The notes under the pieces are model-generated. The model saw only the letters and a list, made by a program, of their open reading frames with translations, had not been told where the DNA came from and made no database searches. A stretch of DNA of 64,000 nucleotides, from positions 62,001-126,000 of the forward strand of contig NZ_MWOK01000007.1 in the NCBI RefSeq assembly GCF_012932145.1, in the 5' to 3' direction. Below, one piece after another: positions 1 through 8,697 of the stretch. The translations under genes were made by a program, and so were the position numbers. The stretch is from Acidovorax sp. SRB_14. GTDB lineage: Bacteria > Pseudomonadota > Gammaproteobacteria > Burkholderiales > Burkholderiaceae_C. Within the stretch, counting starts at the first letter, position 1. Each line of letters starts with the position of its first letter.

Positions 1-1251
1 GCCCTCGAACACTTCCGGCCCGCGCACGACGATTTCGCCCTGCTCGCCCACGGGCAGCTCCTGCAGCGTCTCGGTGTCGACCACGCGCGCGTCCGTGCCC
101 ATGAAGGGAATGCCCAGGCACTGCTGTTTGGGGCGGTCGGGCGGGTTCGAATGCGAGGGAGCGGCGGTTTCCGTCAGGCCATAGCCCTCGGCGTACTGCA
201 ACCCGTACTGCTCCAACAAGCGCTGCGCGACCGCCTGGGGCATGGCCGCACCGCCGCCGCCGATGTAGACCAGGCTGGAGAGGTCGTATCGGGCGAAGTT
301 CGGACTGCCCAGCAGGTCGATCACCATGGTGGGGATGTTGGTCCAGCTGGTCACGCGCCAGCGCGAAATGAGGCGCCCCGCCAGTTCGCGGTCCCAGCGC
401 GGCATGACCACCAGCGTGGCGCCCAGGTAGATGGCGGTGTGCATCACGCTCACCATGCCCGTGATGTGGAACATCGGCACCACGGCCAGCGCCACGGTTT
501 CGGGCGAGCCGGTGCCCCACAGGCTGCCGGCCACGGCGTTGTGCATGATGCTGCGGTGCGGATGCATGCAGCCCTTGGGCAGGCCGGTGGTGCCGCTGGT
601 ATAGGGCAGCAGCGCCAGGTCTTCGGGCCCCACTTCCAGGGGCGGTGGCGCTTGGCCGCATGCGAGCGCATCGGCCCAGCGGTGCACCTGTCCGCCGTCG
701 AGCGCAGGCAGCGCGTGCACCGTGCACAGCCACTCGTGCCAGGCCGGGGGCGGTGCATCGCCGCCCGCAGCGGCCGCATCGAAGGCGTCGGTGAACTGTG
801 TGACCACCAGGTGCGCCAGGCGCTGCCCCGGCGCCAGCGCATTGCTGGCGCGCGCGAGTTCCGGCGCCAGGTCGGCGGTGGTGATGGCGACCCTGGCATC
901 GGGGTCGGTGATGTAGTGCTTGAGCTCTTCAGCCCGGTTCATGGGGTTGACCGGCACCACCACGGCATTGGCGCGCAGGATGGCGAAATGCGCCAGCACC
1001 AGCTGCGGACAGTTCTGCATGCACAGCAGCACGCGGTCGCCGCGCCGCACGCCCAGGGAATGCAGACAGGCCGCCATGCGCTGTGCGCCGTCGGCGAGCG
1101 CCCGGTAAGCCAGGGTCTCGCCGAAGAACGCCAACGCCGGCTTGTCCGGATAGCGCAGCGCGCTGACCGCCAGGTTGTCCCACAGCGAGGTGGCGGGCGG
1201 CGTGATGGCCTGGGGCAGGCGGCGGGGCCAGAACTGGTAATGCGGGCGCAT
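1..1251 (-). CDS. AMP-dependent acyl-CoA synthetase (partial, 3' end outside window)
   Basis: Activates a carboxylic acid, probably a fatty acid, to the acyl-adenylate and then the CoA thioester. The reading frame runs from an ATG at 1251 through 417 codons to the left edge with no stop, so the C-terminal lid domain is missing from the window. The adenylate-forming P-loop YTSGTTGLPKG lies near residue 215 and the GYGLTET motif near residue 355, both typical of the ANL superfamily. A good Shine-Dalgarno (AAAGGAG) sits 7 bases upstream of the chosen ATG. Family membership is certain; chain-length preference cannot be read from the sequence. It is transcribed leftward with nothing obviously co-transcribed upstream inside the window. 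Confidence 0.93.
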   Translation of the reverse strand, partial: MRPHYQFWPRRLPQAITPPATSLWDNLAVSALRYPDKPALAFFGETLAYRALADGAQRMAACLHSLGVRRGDRVLLCMQNCPQLVLAHFAILRANAVVVPVNPMNRAEELKHYITDPDARVAITTADLAPELARASNALAPGQRLAHLVVTQFTDAFDAAAAGGDAPPPAWHEWLCTVHALPALDGGQVHRWADALACGQAPPPLEVGPEDLALLPYTSGTTGLPKGCMHPHRSIMHNAVAGSLWGTGSPETVALAVVPMFHITGMVSVMHTAIYLGATLVVMPRWDRELAGRLISRWRVTSWTNIPTMVIDLLGSPNFARYDLSSLVYIGGGGAAMPQAVAQRLLEQYGLQYAEGYGLTETAAPSHSNPPDRPKQQCLGIPFMGTDARVVDTETLQELPVGEQGEIVVRGPEVFEG

Positions 1252-1464
1252 GGACGACTCCTTTGCGCCAAAGTCTAGCCCTGCCCTCCCGCGCTGCGGC
1301 GCGGGTTTCTCCCATTCCGCTGTCGCGTGAAGCTCAGCGGCGCGGCACGCTTTTCACCCGGGCTGTGCGTGCAGTCTGCACCCGGTGCGACAGCCGGGCA
1401 GCCGCTGCCGCGCGCGGTGCCCTACCCTTCGGCGCATGCGCCCGCCACGCAGCAGAATTAACAG

Positions 1465-1515
1465 TCAAAACGGCCTCTAGCCCTTATCCATCAAGCGCTA
1501 TCAGCTATCTTTTTT
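1465..1515 (+). repeat. Dispersed Comamonadaceae-type palindromic repeat, copy 1
   Basis: About 50 bp with a CCTCTAGC left arm, central CATCAAGCGCT and a CAGCTATC right arm, bounded by A- and T-runs. It lies in the gap between the acyl-CoA synthetase and thpR genes. The same element recurs about ten times in this window. Confidence 0.75.
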
Positions 1516-1541
1516 GAATCACGCCTGCTGCCGCAAGCGCA

Positions 1542-2129
1542 TCACCTCTGCAAGGGCCAGCGCCCCAGCACGGTATAGGGCCCGCGCGAGCCGACGAAGT
1601 TGTAGAGCAGGACAAACTCGCGCACGGTCCACGCCAGCGGGGCGATGGCCTGCTCGGCCAGCGCCTGCGGTGCGCGCAGCACGGTCATGTGCGGGGTGAA
1701 CGCCGGTTCCGGCCCCTCGGAGAGATCGTCGTGCAAGGCCGCGAGCAGCGCCTGGTGCAAGGCCACCACGCCGGCAACGCTCGCGTCGCTTCCGAGCAAC
1801 ACCCAAGGCAGCGCCTTGCGCCCGGAAAAACTTTGCGCCCGGTCCAGGCAGACGCGAAAGGCCGGCAGGTGCACACGCTCTGCCACCTCCACGGCACGGT
1901 CCGCCGTGCGCGCCGGAAACGCGGCATGGGCGCCCAGCCAGAGCAATGTCAGATGCAGGCGCTCGGCACGCGCCCGCCAGGGGACCTTCAGGCCATGGCT
2001 GCGGCACAGCTGCTCGGCCAACTGCGCGGCCTGCGCTGCGGCCCGGGCATCGGGCAATAGCGCAAAAAAGACCCTGTGGCTGCGCAGTGCGTCCGGGGCG
2101 CTGCCCGGCGGAGAGGGTTCAAAGGGCAT
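1542..2129 (-). CDS. thpR: RNA 2',3'-cyclic phosphodiesterase (2'-5' RNA ligase family)
   Basis: Member of the 2H phosphoesterase superfamily, which hydrolyses RNA 2',3'-cyclic phosphates to 2'-phosphates and was first known as 2'-5' RNA ligase. The two diagnostic catalytic HxT motifs are present: HLTL at residues 59-62 and HMTV at 147-150. The length of 195 aa is close to the family norm of about 180. Residues 1-17 are Pro/Ser/Ala-rich and unlike the conserved start (RVFFALLPD, 19-27), so translation might begin slightly further in, but no better internal ATG exists before the core. The cellular substrate of bacterial ThpR remains unclear. Confidence 0.92.
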   Translation of the reverse strand: MPFEPSPPGSAPDALRSHRVFFALLPDARAAAQAAQLAEQLCRSHGLKVPWRARAERLHLTLLWLGAHAAFPARTADRAVEVAERVHLPAFRVCLDRAQSFSGRKALPWVLLGSDASVAGVVALHQALLAALHDDLSEGPEPAFTPHMTVLRAPQALAEQAIAPLAWTVREFVLLYNFVGSRGPYTVLGRWPLQR

Positions 2130-2222
2130 GGATCGGCCTCCGGGGCTTGCGGCCTGCCGACTCTACTGCGACCACCGCCTTGCGCGCCCGCGGAACGACC
2201 GCACCCGAGGCATGCGCGCAAG

Positions 2223-3314
2223 TCAGGCCGAATCGCGCAGGACCAGCTGGAACGGCAATTCAAAGCTGCGGCCCGGCTGGTCTGCGTCGGGGCCGTCCAG
2301 CCGCGCGATCAGCAACCCGGCGGCAAAGCGGCCGATCGCCTGTTCGGAACGGCCCACCGTGGTCAACGCAGGGTGCATCACTTGCGCGGCGGGAATGTCG
2401 TCGAAGCCGGCCACCGCGACGTCGTCGGGAACGCGCCGCCCCGCCGCGCGCAGCGCTGCGATGGCGCCGATGGCCAAGAGGTCATTGGCCGCGAACACGG
2501 CGCTGACATCGAAGCGGCCCGCCAGTTCGGCTGCGAGGGCGCGTTCGCCCGCCGCTTGGGTGAAGTCCTCGGCGGCAACGATGCAGGTCGGCAGCCCCGC
2601 CCGCTGCATCGCTGCATGAAAGCCGCGTTGGCGCTCCGCGCCCGGGCCCATCGGGCAGGACAGCATGGCGATGCGCTCGTGCCCTTTGCCGATCAGGGCC
2701 TGCGCCATGGCCTGCGCCGCCGCCGCGTTGTCGATGTAGATCTTGTCGATGTCGCGGGACGGCCGGTGCGCCTGGCTTTCCAGCTGAACCACGGCAATGC
2801 GTCCGCGCACGGCCTTGAGCAGTTCGGCTTCGCCGATGTGAAAGAACACCGCCATCACGCCGTCCACGTGCCCTTGCGACAGCCATTGCAACGCCCGGTG
2901 CTCGCGCTCGGGCGCGCCGTCGGTGTCGAAGATCATGGTGTCGTACCCGGCCGCATCGGCGGCGGACTGGAACCCCCGCACCAGCGCCGGATAGGTCGGG
3001 TTCGTGATGTCCGGGACGATGCAGGCCAGCGTGCGCGTGCGCGCAGACTGAAGACTCCGGGCCATGCGGTTGGGCACATAACCGAGCCGTTGGGCGGTCT
3101 GCAGTATGCGTTCGCGCGCCTCCGCCGCCACCGTCGATGGCTCGACCCGGTTGAGCACCAGGGACACGGCGGTTTGCGACAGGCCCGTGGCAACGGCGAT
3201 GTCGCGCTGTGTAGGCCGCCGCAAGGCCATCACAGGCGCCTTAGCTTGGCTGGCGAATGCCGCCGAGGGGCGGGCGCCAGCGGGCGCAGGTTCGCGGAAC
3301 GTCGCTTTCTTCAT
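2223..3314 (-). CDS. LacI-family transcriptional regulator
   Basis: A 363-aa DNA-binding regulator. The LacI helix-turn-helix is at residues 35-55 (TQRDIAVATGLSQTAVS), followed by the hinge helix NRMARSLQS at 82-90 and a periplasmic-binding-protein-like effector domain with the usual ACIVPDITNPTYP opening. The ATG at 3314 is preceded by AGGA. This start gives an unusual N-terminal extension of about 34 residues; an internal ATG at codon 29 would give the normal family length but lacks a visible ribosome site. The gene diverges from a TctC-type binding protein, and a palindrome with a central CG typical of LacI operators lies between them, so it probably regulates that gene and itself. The effector is unknown. 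Confidence 0.93.
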   Translation of the reverse strand: MKKATFREPAPAGARPSAAFASQAKAPVMALRRPTQRDIAVATGLSQTAVSLVLNRVEPSTVAAEARERILQTAQRLGYVPNRMARSLQSARTRTLACIVPDITNPTYPALVRGFQSAADAAGYDTMIFDTDGAPEREHRALQWLSQGHVDGVMAVFFHIGEAELLKAVRGRIAVVQLESQAHRPSRDIDKIYIDNAAAAQAMAQALIGKGHERIAMLSCPMGPGAERQRGFHAAMQRAGLPTCIVAAEDFTQAAGERALAAELAGRFDVSAVFAANDLLAIGAIAALRAAGRRVPDDVAVAGFDDIPAAQVMHPALTTVGRSEQAIGRFAAGLLIARLDGPDADQPGRSFELPFQLVLRDSA

Positions 3315-3329
3315 GGTGTCCTGATATCC

Positions 3330-3343
3330 ATAATACGCATTAT
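3330..3343. promoter_or_regulatory. Putative LacI-family operator, site A
   Basis: ATAATACGCATTAT is a 14-bp near-palindrome (one mismatched pair) with a central CG dyad, placed between the divergent regulator and TctC-type genes. It shares the TAATACG-ATTA pattern with the perfect palindrome at 4727-4740. In both cases the site lies 72-76 bases ahead of an ATGAACATC start region. Confidence 0.6.
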
Positions 3344-3415
3344 TATTGCGCGCTCCCTGGCTTGGCTCCGGGAGACGTACCGGTCTGGACGATGCCCCGA
3401 GCAGAGGATTCCGCC

Positions 3416-4405
3416 ATGAACATCTCGCGCCGCGCACTCTCCCTGTCGGGCCTGGGCGCAGCAGCCCTCGCGGCGGCCCCCGGCCTTCTCGCCCAGACCC
3501 GCGCCCGCCAGCTCACCCTTCTTGTGGCGCAACCCGCTGGCGGCGTGACCGATGCATTCGCGCGCGCCGTTGCTCCAGCACTGGGCCGGGGGCTCGGGCG
3601 CACCGTGGTGCTGGAGAACGTCACCGGCGCGAGCGGCTCCATCGCCGCCAGCCGCTTGCTGGCAGCCGTGCCCGACGGCTCCACGCTCCTGGTCGGATCT
3701 CCCTCCGAGACCGTGCTCGCGCCGCTCACCTTGCGCGCTGTCCGCTACCGGTCCACGGACTTCCAGCTCTTGAGCTTGGTCAACGATTCCCCGCTGGCGC
3801 TGTATGCGCGCAGCGACTTGCCCGCGAACAACCTCGACGAACTCGTGGAACTGGCGCGCCAACGTGGCGGCAAGCCCCTGAGCTACGGCAGCACCGGGCA
3901 AGGCTCGTTGTTCCACCTCGTGACGGAAACGTTGCTGTCCGCCACCGGCATCCAGGCCACGCACGTCCCCTACCGCGGCGGCGTGCCCCTGTTGACCCAC
4001 CTTCAGGGCGGCACCATCGACTTCACGATGCTACCCGTGGACGCCTTGCTCGGAAGCATGGTCGCCGGCGGCAGGATGAAGGTGCTCGGTGTCTCGTCCG
4101 CACAGCGGCTCGCGCGCTTCCCCGCTGCCGCGACCTTCGACGAAAGCAGATCGGCGCCCGCCGTCGGTCGCCCGAGCATCTGGGTCGGTCTGCTGGCCTC
4201 CGCCGCGATAGGCGAAAGCGCCAGTGTGCGGTTGCACCAGGTCGTCACCGAAGCGCTCAGCGATGCGGACGTGCGCAAGGCCATCGATGCCGCCGGGGGT
4301 GCCGTTCCGTCTCCGATGTCCCTGGCCGACGCCGCGCGCTTCTATGCCGCAGACGCCGTGAAGCTGCAGGCACTCGCAAAAGCCGCGCGCATCGAGCCCA
4401 TCTAG
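3416..4405 (+). CDS. Tripartite tricarboxylate transporter substrate-binding protein (Bug/TctC family)
   Basis: A 329-aa periplasmic solute-binding protein of the Bug family. The N-terminus carries a signal sequence with a twin-arginine-like motif (SRRALSLSG at residues 4-12), a hydrophobic stretch and an AxA-type site near residue 26. The body has family landmarks: LLVAQPAGGVTDAFAR, GSIAASRLLAAVPDGSTLL, LSYGSTGQGS and THVPYRGG. The ATG at 3416 has an AGAGGA ribosome site; an upstream in-frame start at 3257 would overlap the divergent regulator and is rejected. No TctA or TctB membrane genes are nearby, so this is an orphan binding protein, which is common in Burkholderiales. The ligand is unknown. 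Confidence 0.92.
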   Translation: MNISRRALSLSGLGAAALAAAPGLLAQTRARQLTLLVAQPAGGVTDAFARAVAPALGRGLGRTVVLENVTGASGSIAASRLLAAVPDGSTLLVGSPSETVLAPLTLRAVRYRSTDFQLLSLVNDSPLALYARSDLPANNLDELVELARQRGGKPLSYGSTGQGSLFHLVTETLLSATGIQATHVPYRGGVPLLTHLQGGTIDFTMLPVDALLGSMVAGGRMKVLGVSSAQRLARFPAAATFDESRSAPAVGRPSIWVGLLASAAIGESASVRLHQVVTEALSDADVRKAIDAAGGAVPSPMSLADAARFYAADAVKLQALAKAARIEPI

Positions 4406-4550
4406 TCGGCGAGCCGGCTTCGGCCGGCCCCCGTGCTTCTCGATTTCTGGGCGCCGCACTGCGCTCAGCCGTGCACCACCAGGCCGGCCCGCAGGCCAAT
4501 GCACGCTTGGTGCAGCGCGGCCCGGGCGGCAGCGCTGCACGTTTTGAAAG

Positions 4551-4599
4551 AAAAATGCCTGAAACGCTTAAGGGTCAAGCGCATTCAGCTATTGAAAAA
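4551..4599 (+). repeat. Dispersed palindromic repeat, copy 2
   Basis: Degenerate copy: GCCTGAAACGCTTA, then CAAGCGCATTCAGCTATTG, bounded by A-runs on both sides. Intergenic, downstream of the TctC-type gene. Confidence 0.65.
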
Positions 4600-4726
4600 G
4601 TAGCATGCAATGTCGCCCTGGGGCACGCATGCAGTGGCCGAGCCCTATGCAGCGGCAAGCCAATCCAACGCCCACGGCAGACGGATCCGCGCTGCGCCCT
4701 GGACACAACAAACAGAACCACCTGAA

Positions 4727-4740
4727 GTAATACGTATTAC
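4727..4740. promoter_or_regulatory. Perfect 14-bp palindrome, putative LacI-family operator site B
   Basis: GTAATACGTATTAC reads identically on both strands and has a central CG. It matches the core of site A (3330-3343) at most positions. It lies about 270 bases upstream of the signalling operon start at 5011, so the LacI-type regulator at 2223-3314 could also influence that operon. Confidence 0.6.
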
Positions 4741-5010
4741 AATGGTTTCACCCCTGTCCTGGAATTGCTCTCGCAGGGGAAAGTCCTGCTCGCGTCCCTC
4801 CCGAGGAATTTGCGCCATGAACATCCGCCAGCACCGTCTCTGGAGCCCGCCACCGGGGCCTGGGTGGCCAGGGCGGAGACCGTGCGCGGGCGCGGCAAGC
4901 GCGGACCGAGTGACCGCAGCGGCCGCGCCCACATCGTCAGAACACAGGTCCCGGGCGGCAACCTCGGGGTGTGACGTGCGCCACCCCACGGATCTGCACA
5001 CAGCCCTGCC

Positions 5011-6399
5011 ATGAATACCGCCGTGCAAAGCCTTCCATCCCCCGAGTCGCCGCGCCGTGTCCACCCGACCGTGCGCCTGGACTACGGTCTGCGCGTGTTG
5101 GGGCAAGGGTTCTTTGGCGCAGTGGCACTCTCGGTGCTGCAGTTGCGGGCCCTGCACGTGGGCACCGTGGTGCTGATCTGCGGCATTGCCTTGCTGTGGC
5201 CGCATCTGGCGTATCTGGTGGCGAACCGTGCACGCGACAGCAAAGCCGCCGAGCAGCGGAACTTGCTGATCGACTCCTTCCTGCTGGGCGCGTTCACGCT
5301 GCTGACCGGCCTCGATCTGTGGATCGGCGTGGTGTCCTTCACCGCCATCAACGCCGCCAACCTGAGCATCGGCGGGCGGCGCCAGGGCTGGATCGGCGTC
5401 GCGTGCTTCCTGCTCGGGATCCTGGTCACGGGACTCCATGCCGGGTTCGACGTGTTGCCGGTCCCACCGCTGGCACACGCCATGACGGCGCTCGCTGTCA
5501 TTGCCTACACGACCGGGTTCGGCCTGGCGTCTCACTTCCAGACGCGCCAAGCCATTGGCGCCAAGCGCGAAGTCCACGCGCGCAACCAGGTCATCGAGCA
5601 ACAGAAGGCGGATCTCGAACAGGCCCGTGTGCTTGCCGAGCGGGCCCGTGAGCTGGCAGAGGCCGCCAACCTCACCAAGAGCGCCTTCCTGGCCAACATG
5701 AGCCATGAACTGCGCACGCCGCTCAATGCCGTCATCGGCTATACCGAGATGCTGGAGGAAGACTTCGCGGAGCGCGGCGAACCGGGCACCGCACTCGCCG
5801 ACCTGGGCCGCATCAAGGGGGCGGCGCGGCATCTGCTGCAAATGATCAACGATGTGCTCGACCTCTCGAAAATTGAAGCGGGCAAGATCGAATTGCATGT
5901 CGAGTCTTTTCAACTGGCCGAACTGCTGGACCAGGTGGTCTCGACCACCCAGCCCCTTCTTGCCGTCAACCGCAACCGCCTGCAGGTGCATTGCGCGCAG
6001 GGCCTGGACCCGGTGCAGTCCGACTTGACGAAGCTGCGCCAGGTGCTGATCAACCTGGTATCGAACGCGTCGAAGTTCACCAGCGATGGCAGCATTTCGA
6101 TCGAAACCACTGCCGGAATCGACGCGGGCGGTCGCCCCATGGTGGTGTTCGAGGTCACGGACACCGGTATCGGCATGACCCCCTCCCAGCTGGGCCGGCT
6201 TTTCCAACCCTTCGTGCAGGCTGACGCCGAGACCACGCGAAAGTATGGCGGTACGGGCCTGGGATTGGCCATTAGCCGCCGTCTGTGTCGCCTGCTGGGC
6301 GGCGACGTGACGGCCATCAGCACGTGGGGCAAGGGCAGCCAGTTTCGCGCGGCGGTGCTCGCGCAGTTGCCCCTCGCCGAACACGCAGCCGTGGACTGA
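5011..6399 (+). CDS. Membrane sensor histidine kinase with MASE2-like N-terminal domain
   Basis: A 462-aa kinase and first gene of the signalling cluster. Residues 25-175 hold several hydrophobic segments with the MASE2 signature ([15 protein letters not shown], then [13 protein letters not shown]). A coiled linker follows (190-220). The HisKA phosphoacceptor is H232 in SHELRTPLN. The HATPase has its N-box at 347-355 (INLVSNASK), G1 at DTGIGM (384-389) and G2 at GGTGLGLA (413-420). No receiver domain is fused; a separate receiver gene starts one base after the stop. The ATG at 5011 lacks a clear Shine-Dalgarno. MASE2 is better known on adenylate and diguanylate cyclases, so its use on a histidine kinase is noteworthy. 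The signal sensed is unknown. Confidence 0.9.
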   Translation: MNTAVQSLPSPESPRRVHPTVRLDYGLRVLGQGFFGAVALSVLQLRALHVGTVVLICGIALLWPHLAYLVANRARDSKAAEQRNLLIDSFLLGAFTLLTGLDLWIGVVSFTAINAANLSIGGRRQGWIGVACFLLGILVTGLHAGFDVLPVPPLAHAMTALAVIAYTTGFGLASHFQTRQAIGAKREVHARNQVIEQQKADLEQARVLAERARELAEAANLTKSAFLANMSHELRTPLNAVIGYTEMLEEDFAERGEPGTALADLGRIKGAARHLLQMINDVLDLSKIEAGKIELHVESFQLAELLDQVVSTTQPLLAVNRNRLQVHCAQGLDPVQSDLTKLRQVLINLVSNASKFTSDGSISIETTAGIDAGGRPMVVFEVTDTGIGMTPSQLGRLFQPFVQADAETTRKYGGTGLGLAISRRLCRLLGGDVTAISTWGKGSQFRAAVLAQLPLAEHAAVD

Positions 6400-6400
6400 C

Positions 6401-6760
6401 ATGCCCAAGATCCTGCTGGTCGAAGACAACGATCTCAACCGGGACATGCTGTCGCGGCGGCTGCGGCGGCGCGGCTACGAGGTGGTGATGGCCTTCGACG
6501 GCCCCCAGGCCCTGAGCGCTGCGGCGAGCGCCATCCCCGCGCTGATCCTGATGGACATGAGCCTGCCGTTCATGGACGGCTGGGAGGCCACGCGCCGCCT
6601 GAAGGCGAACCCGGACTTGTGCGAAATCCCGGTGATCGCTCTCACCGCGCATGCCATGGAAGGGGACCGCCAGCGCGCCCTGGATGCAGGCTGCGACGAC
6701 TTCGACACCAAGCCGATCGAATTCGAGCGCTTGCTGGCGAAGATCGAGAGCCTGCTATGA
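6401..6760 (+). CDS. Single-domain response regulator (CheY-like)
   Basis: A 119-aa stand-alone receiver. The acidic pair is E8/D9, the phosphoacceptor is D52 in LMDMSLP, the switch Thr is T82 (ALTAHA) and the conserved Lys is K104 (DTKPIE). There is no output domain, so it must act through a partner or as a phosphate relay. It starts one base after the upstream kinase gene and its stop overlaps the start of the second kinase gene (ATGA at 6757-6760), which implies translational coupling. It resembles the receivers found fused to hybrid kinases, and may have split from one. Confidence 0.93.
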   Translation: MPKILLVEDNDLNRDMLSRRLRRRGYEVVMAFDGPQALSAAASAIPALILMDMSLPFMDGWEATRRLKANPDLCEIPVIALTAHAMEGDRQRALDAGCDDFDTKPIEFERLLAKIESLL

Positions 6761-8214
6761 CAGCGCTGCCCCGCATGCGTGCGGCGACGGGCGTCGACCC
6801 TGTGCCCGGTGCACCGCACACGGCCAACGGAGGCTCGGCCACGCCACGGCGCCTGTACGGCGGGGTGCGCGTGAATTACCCGGTGCGCATTGGCGCCCAT
6901 GTGGCCGCTGGCCTGCTGCTCGGCTCGGTCTTCACCACGCAGCCGCCACCCGCGCTGTGGTGGGCGGGGTTGGTCATGCTGACGTGGCCGCATGTCGCGT
7001 ACTGGCTGAGCTGTCGTGCCGTTGACAGCCGGCGCAGCGAGATGCGCGCCTTGCTGATCGACTCTTTCCTGATAGGAATCTACGGCGGGCTCTCGGGCCT
7101 CAATCTCTGGATCATCGTCGCGCTGGGGGGCGCCATGCATGCATCGAACCTCGGCTCCGGCGGCGGTCGCCATGCGTTGCGTGGCCTGATCGCCACGGGG
7201 ATGGGCCTTGCAACGGGTGCCGCCGCGACAGGCTTCGAGGTCCGTCCCGACACCTCGTTGCTGACCATTGCGTTGTCGGCCGTGGCCGCGGCGCTCTACC
7301 TGTCGCTCTTCGGCCATGCGATCTACGCCGAATCGCTGCGCACCGCGAGGACGCGTGCGGCCTTGCAGGAGCGCAATCGCGAGATCGAGGCCCAGACCGT
7401 GCACCTCGAACAGGCGCGACAGGAGGCGGAACTGGCCAACAAGGCCAAAAGCGCCTTTCTGGCGAATATGAGCCATGAGCTGCGAACGCCGCTCAATGCC
7501 GTGCTCGGCTATGCCGAACTGCTCGAAGAAGAACTGGCAGACTGCGCCTCCCCCGAAGCCCGCACGGACCTGGGCCACATCCAGCATGCGGCAAAGGATT
7601 TGCTGTCGATGATCAACGCCGTGCTGGACCTGACCCGGCTGGACGCTCACAAGGTCCAGCTCCACCTCGAGGACTGCGACCTGCGCGGTCTGCTGTCGTC
7701 CATCGAAGCCGCCGCGCAGCCGCTGCTGACCGCCAACGGAAATCGCATGCAGGTCGACGTGCAGCCGGGTCTGGCGCTGGTCCATGGGGATGCGCTGCGC
7801 CTGCGGCAGGTGCTGATCGCGCTGGTGTCCAACGCGGCCAAGTTCACGGCCCAGGGGAGCGTGCAGCTGCGCGCGTCCATGCGCGAGCGGCAACCCGGCG
7901 TGCCGGAGGTGCGTTTCGACGTCGAAGACACCGGCATAGGCCTGAGCCCCGACGAGATCGGCCGGCTGTTTCAGCCCTTTCTGCAGGCCGATGAGGGCAC
8001 CACCCGGGCCTTTGGCGGCAGCGGCCTGGGATTGGCGATCAGCCGCCGCCTGTGCCGCCTGATGGGCGGAGACATCGGCGTGGCCAGTACACCCGGCGCG
8101 GGCTCATGCTTCACCGTCTGGCTGCCCCAGCCGGTCCGTTTGCGGCAGCTCGGTACGTCCCCAGAAGAGGCACTCCGGGCGGCGCCAGGCATACCCCCGG
8201 AGCGCAGCGCATGA
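6757..8214 (+). CDS. Second MASE2-like sensor histidine kinase
   Basis: A 485-aa paralogue of the kinase at 5011-6399. The N-terminal membrane domain carries the same signature (WPHVAYWLSCRAVDS at 77-91, RALLIDSFLIG at 97-107). H240 lies in SHELRTPLN; the N-box is ALVSNAAKF; the G1 and G2 boxes are DTGIGL and GGSGLGLAI. The ATG at 6757 overlaps the receiver stop; its Pro/Gly-rich first 35 residues have no equivalent in the first kinase. The two kinases flank the stand-alone receiver, suggesting a tandem duplication or a sensor pair that feeds one regulator. The final four bases overlap the RsbW-like gene. Confidence 0.9.
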   Translation: MTALPRMRAATGVDPVPGAPHTANGGSATPRRLYGGVRVNYPVRIGAHVAAGLLLGSVFTTQPPPALWWAGLVMLTWPHVAYWLSCRAVDSRRSEMRALLIDSFLIGIYGGLSGLNLWIIVALGGAMHASNLGSGGGRHALRGLIATGMGLATGAAATGFEVRPDTSLLTIALSAVAAALYLSLFGHAIYAESLRTARTRAALQERNREIEAQTVHLEQARQEAELANKAKSAFLANMSHELRTPLNAVLGYAELLEEELADCASPEARTDLGHIQHAAKDLLSMINAVLDLTRLDAHKVQLHLEDCDLRGLLSSIEAAAQPLLTANGNRMQVDVQPGLALVHGDALRLRQVLIALVSNAAKFTAQGSVQLRASMRERQPGVPEVRFDVEDTGIGLSPDEIGRLFQPFLQADEGTTRAFGGSGLGLAISRRLCRLMGGDIGVASTPGAGSCFTVWLPQPVRLRQLGTSPEEALRAAPGIPPERSA

Positions 8215-8681
8215 CGGCCCAGCGCTCCCCACCCGCTGGCGCGATCGATCGCATCGCGTGTGGCGCCGATCTCGCCAGCCTGCCGGCGTTGCAGGCCCTG
8301 GTGGCCACGATGTGCCGTCGCGAGGGAATCGGCGAGCCGGCGTGCCACGACCTGCAGTTGATCGTCGAAGAGGCCTGCGTCAATGTCATGCACTACGCCT
8401 ACCCCGCAGGCCAAAGCGGCCCGCTGACGCTGGAGATCAGGATCGTGCACCGGGGCGGTCCACGCCGCATCGTGTTGACGCTGGAGGACCTGGGCCGGCC
8501 GTTCGACCCGCTGTCGGTCGAACCGGTGGACGCCAACGCTGCCATCGAGGCGCGTACGCTGGGCGGCTTGGGTGTGCACCTGATCCGCCAACTCTCGAAC
8601 CGCCAGCACTACCAGCGCCACCCCCTGCGCGGCAACGTTTTCACCATCGAAAAATATCTGGGGCCACCCGCACCCCACTGA
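8211..8681 (+). CDS. RsbW-like anti-sigma factor/ATP-binding serine kinase (HATPase_c_2)
   Basis: A 156-aa GHKL-type ATPase of the partner-switching class. The N-box is EEACVNVMHYAYP (residues 53-65) with the Mg-binding Asn at 58, the G1-like motif is EDLGRPFDP (92-100) and the G2-like motif is LGGLGVHLI near 125. Proteins of this family bind a sigma factor or another target and phosphorylate a STAS antagonist on Ser/Thr. The STAS gene follows at once (16-bp gap), and a PP2C phosphatase that could reverse the reaction lies two genes further on. The start overlaps the kinase stop (ATGA at 8211-8214). No sigma factor gene is adjacent, so the bound target is unknown. Confidence 0.88.
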   Translation: MTAQRSPPAGAIDRIACGADLASLPALQALVATMCRREGIGEPACHDLQLIVEEACVNVMHYAYPAGQSGPLTLEIRIVHRGGPRRIVLTLEDLGRPFDPLSVEPVDANAAIEARTLGGLGVHLIRQLSNRQHYQRHPLRGNVFTIEKYLGPPAPH

Positions 8682-8697
8682 CCCCTGGAGCAAGACC

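Larger units (their letters stand above)
4406..5010. other. 605-bp region without a clear intact gene
   Basis: Holds a dispersed repeat (4551-4599), a perfect palindrome (4727-4740) and, 76 bases after it, an ATGAACATCCGCCAG start-like stretch at 4817 preceded by CGAGGAA. The start resembles the TctC gene start at 3416 but the frame soon becomes Pro/Arg-rich and uninformative. This may be a gutted gene, or simply the leader of the signalling operon beginning at 5011. I recognise no product. Confidence 0.4.
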
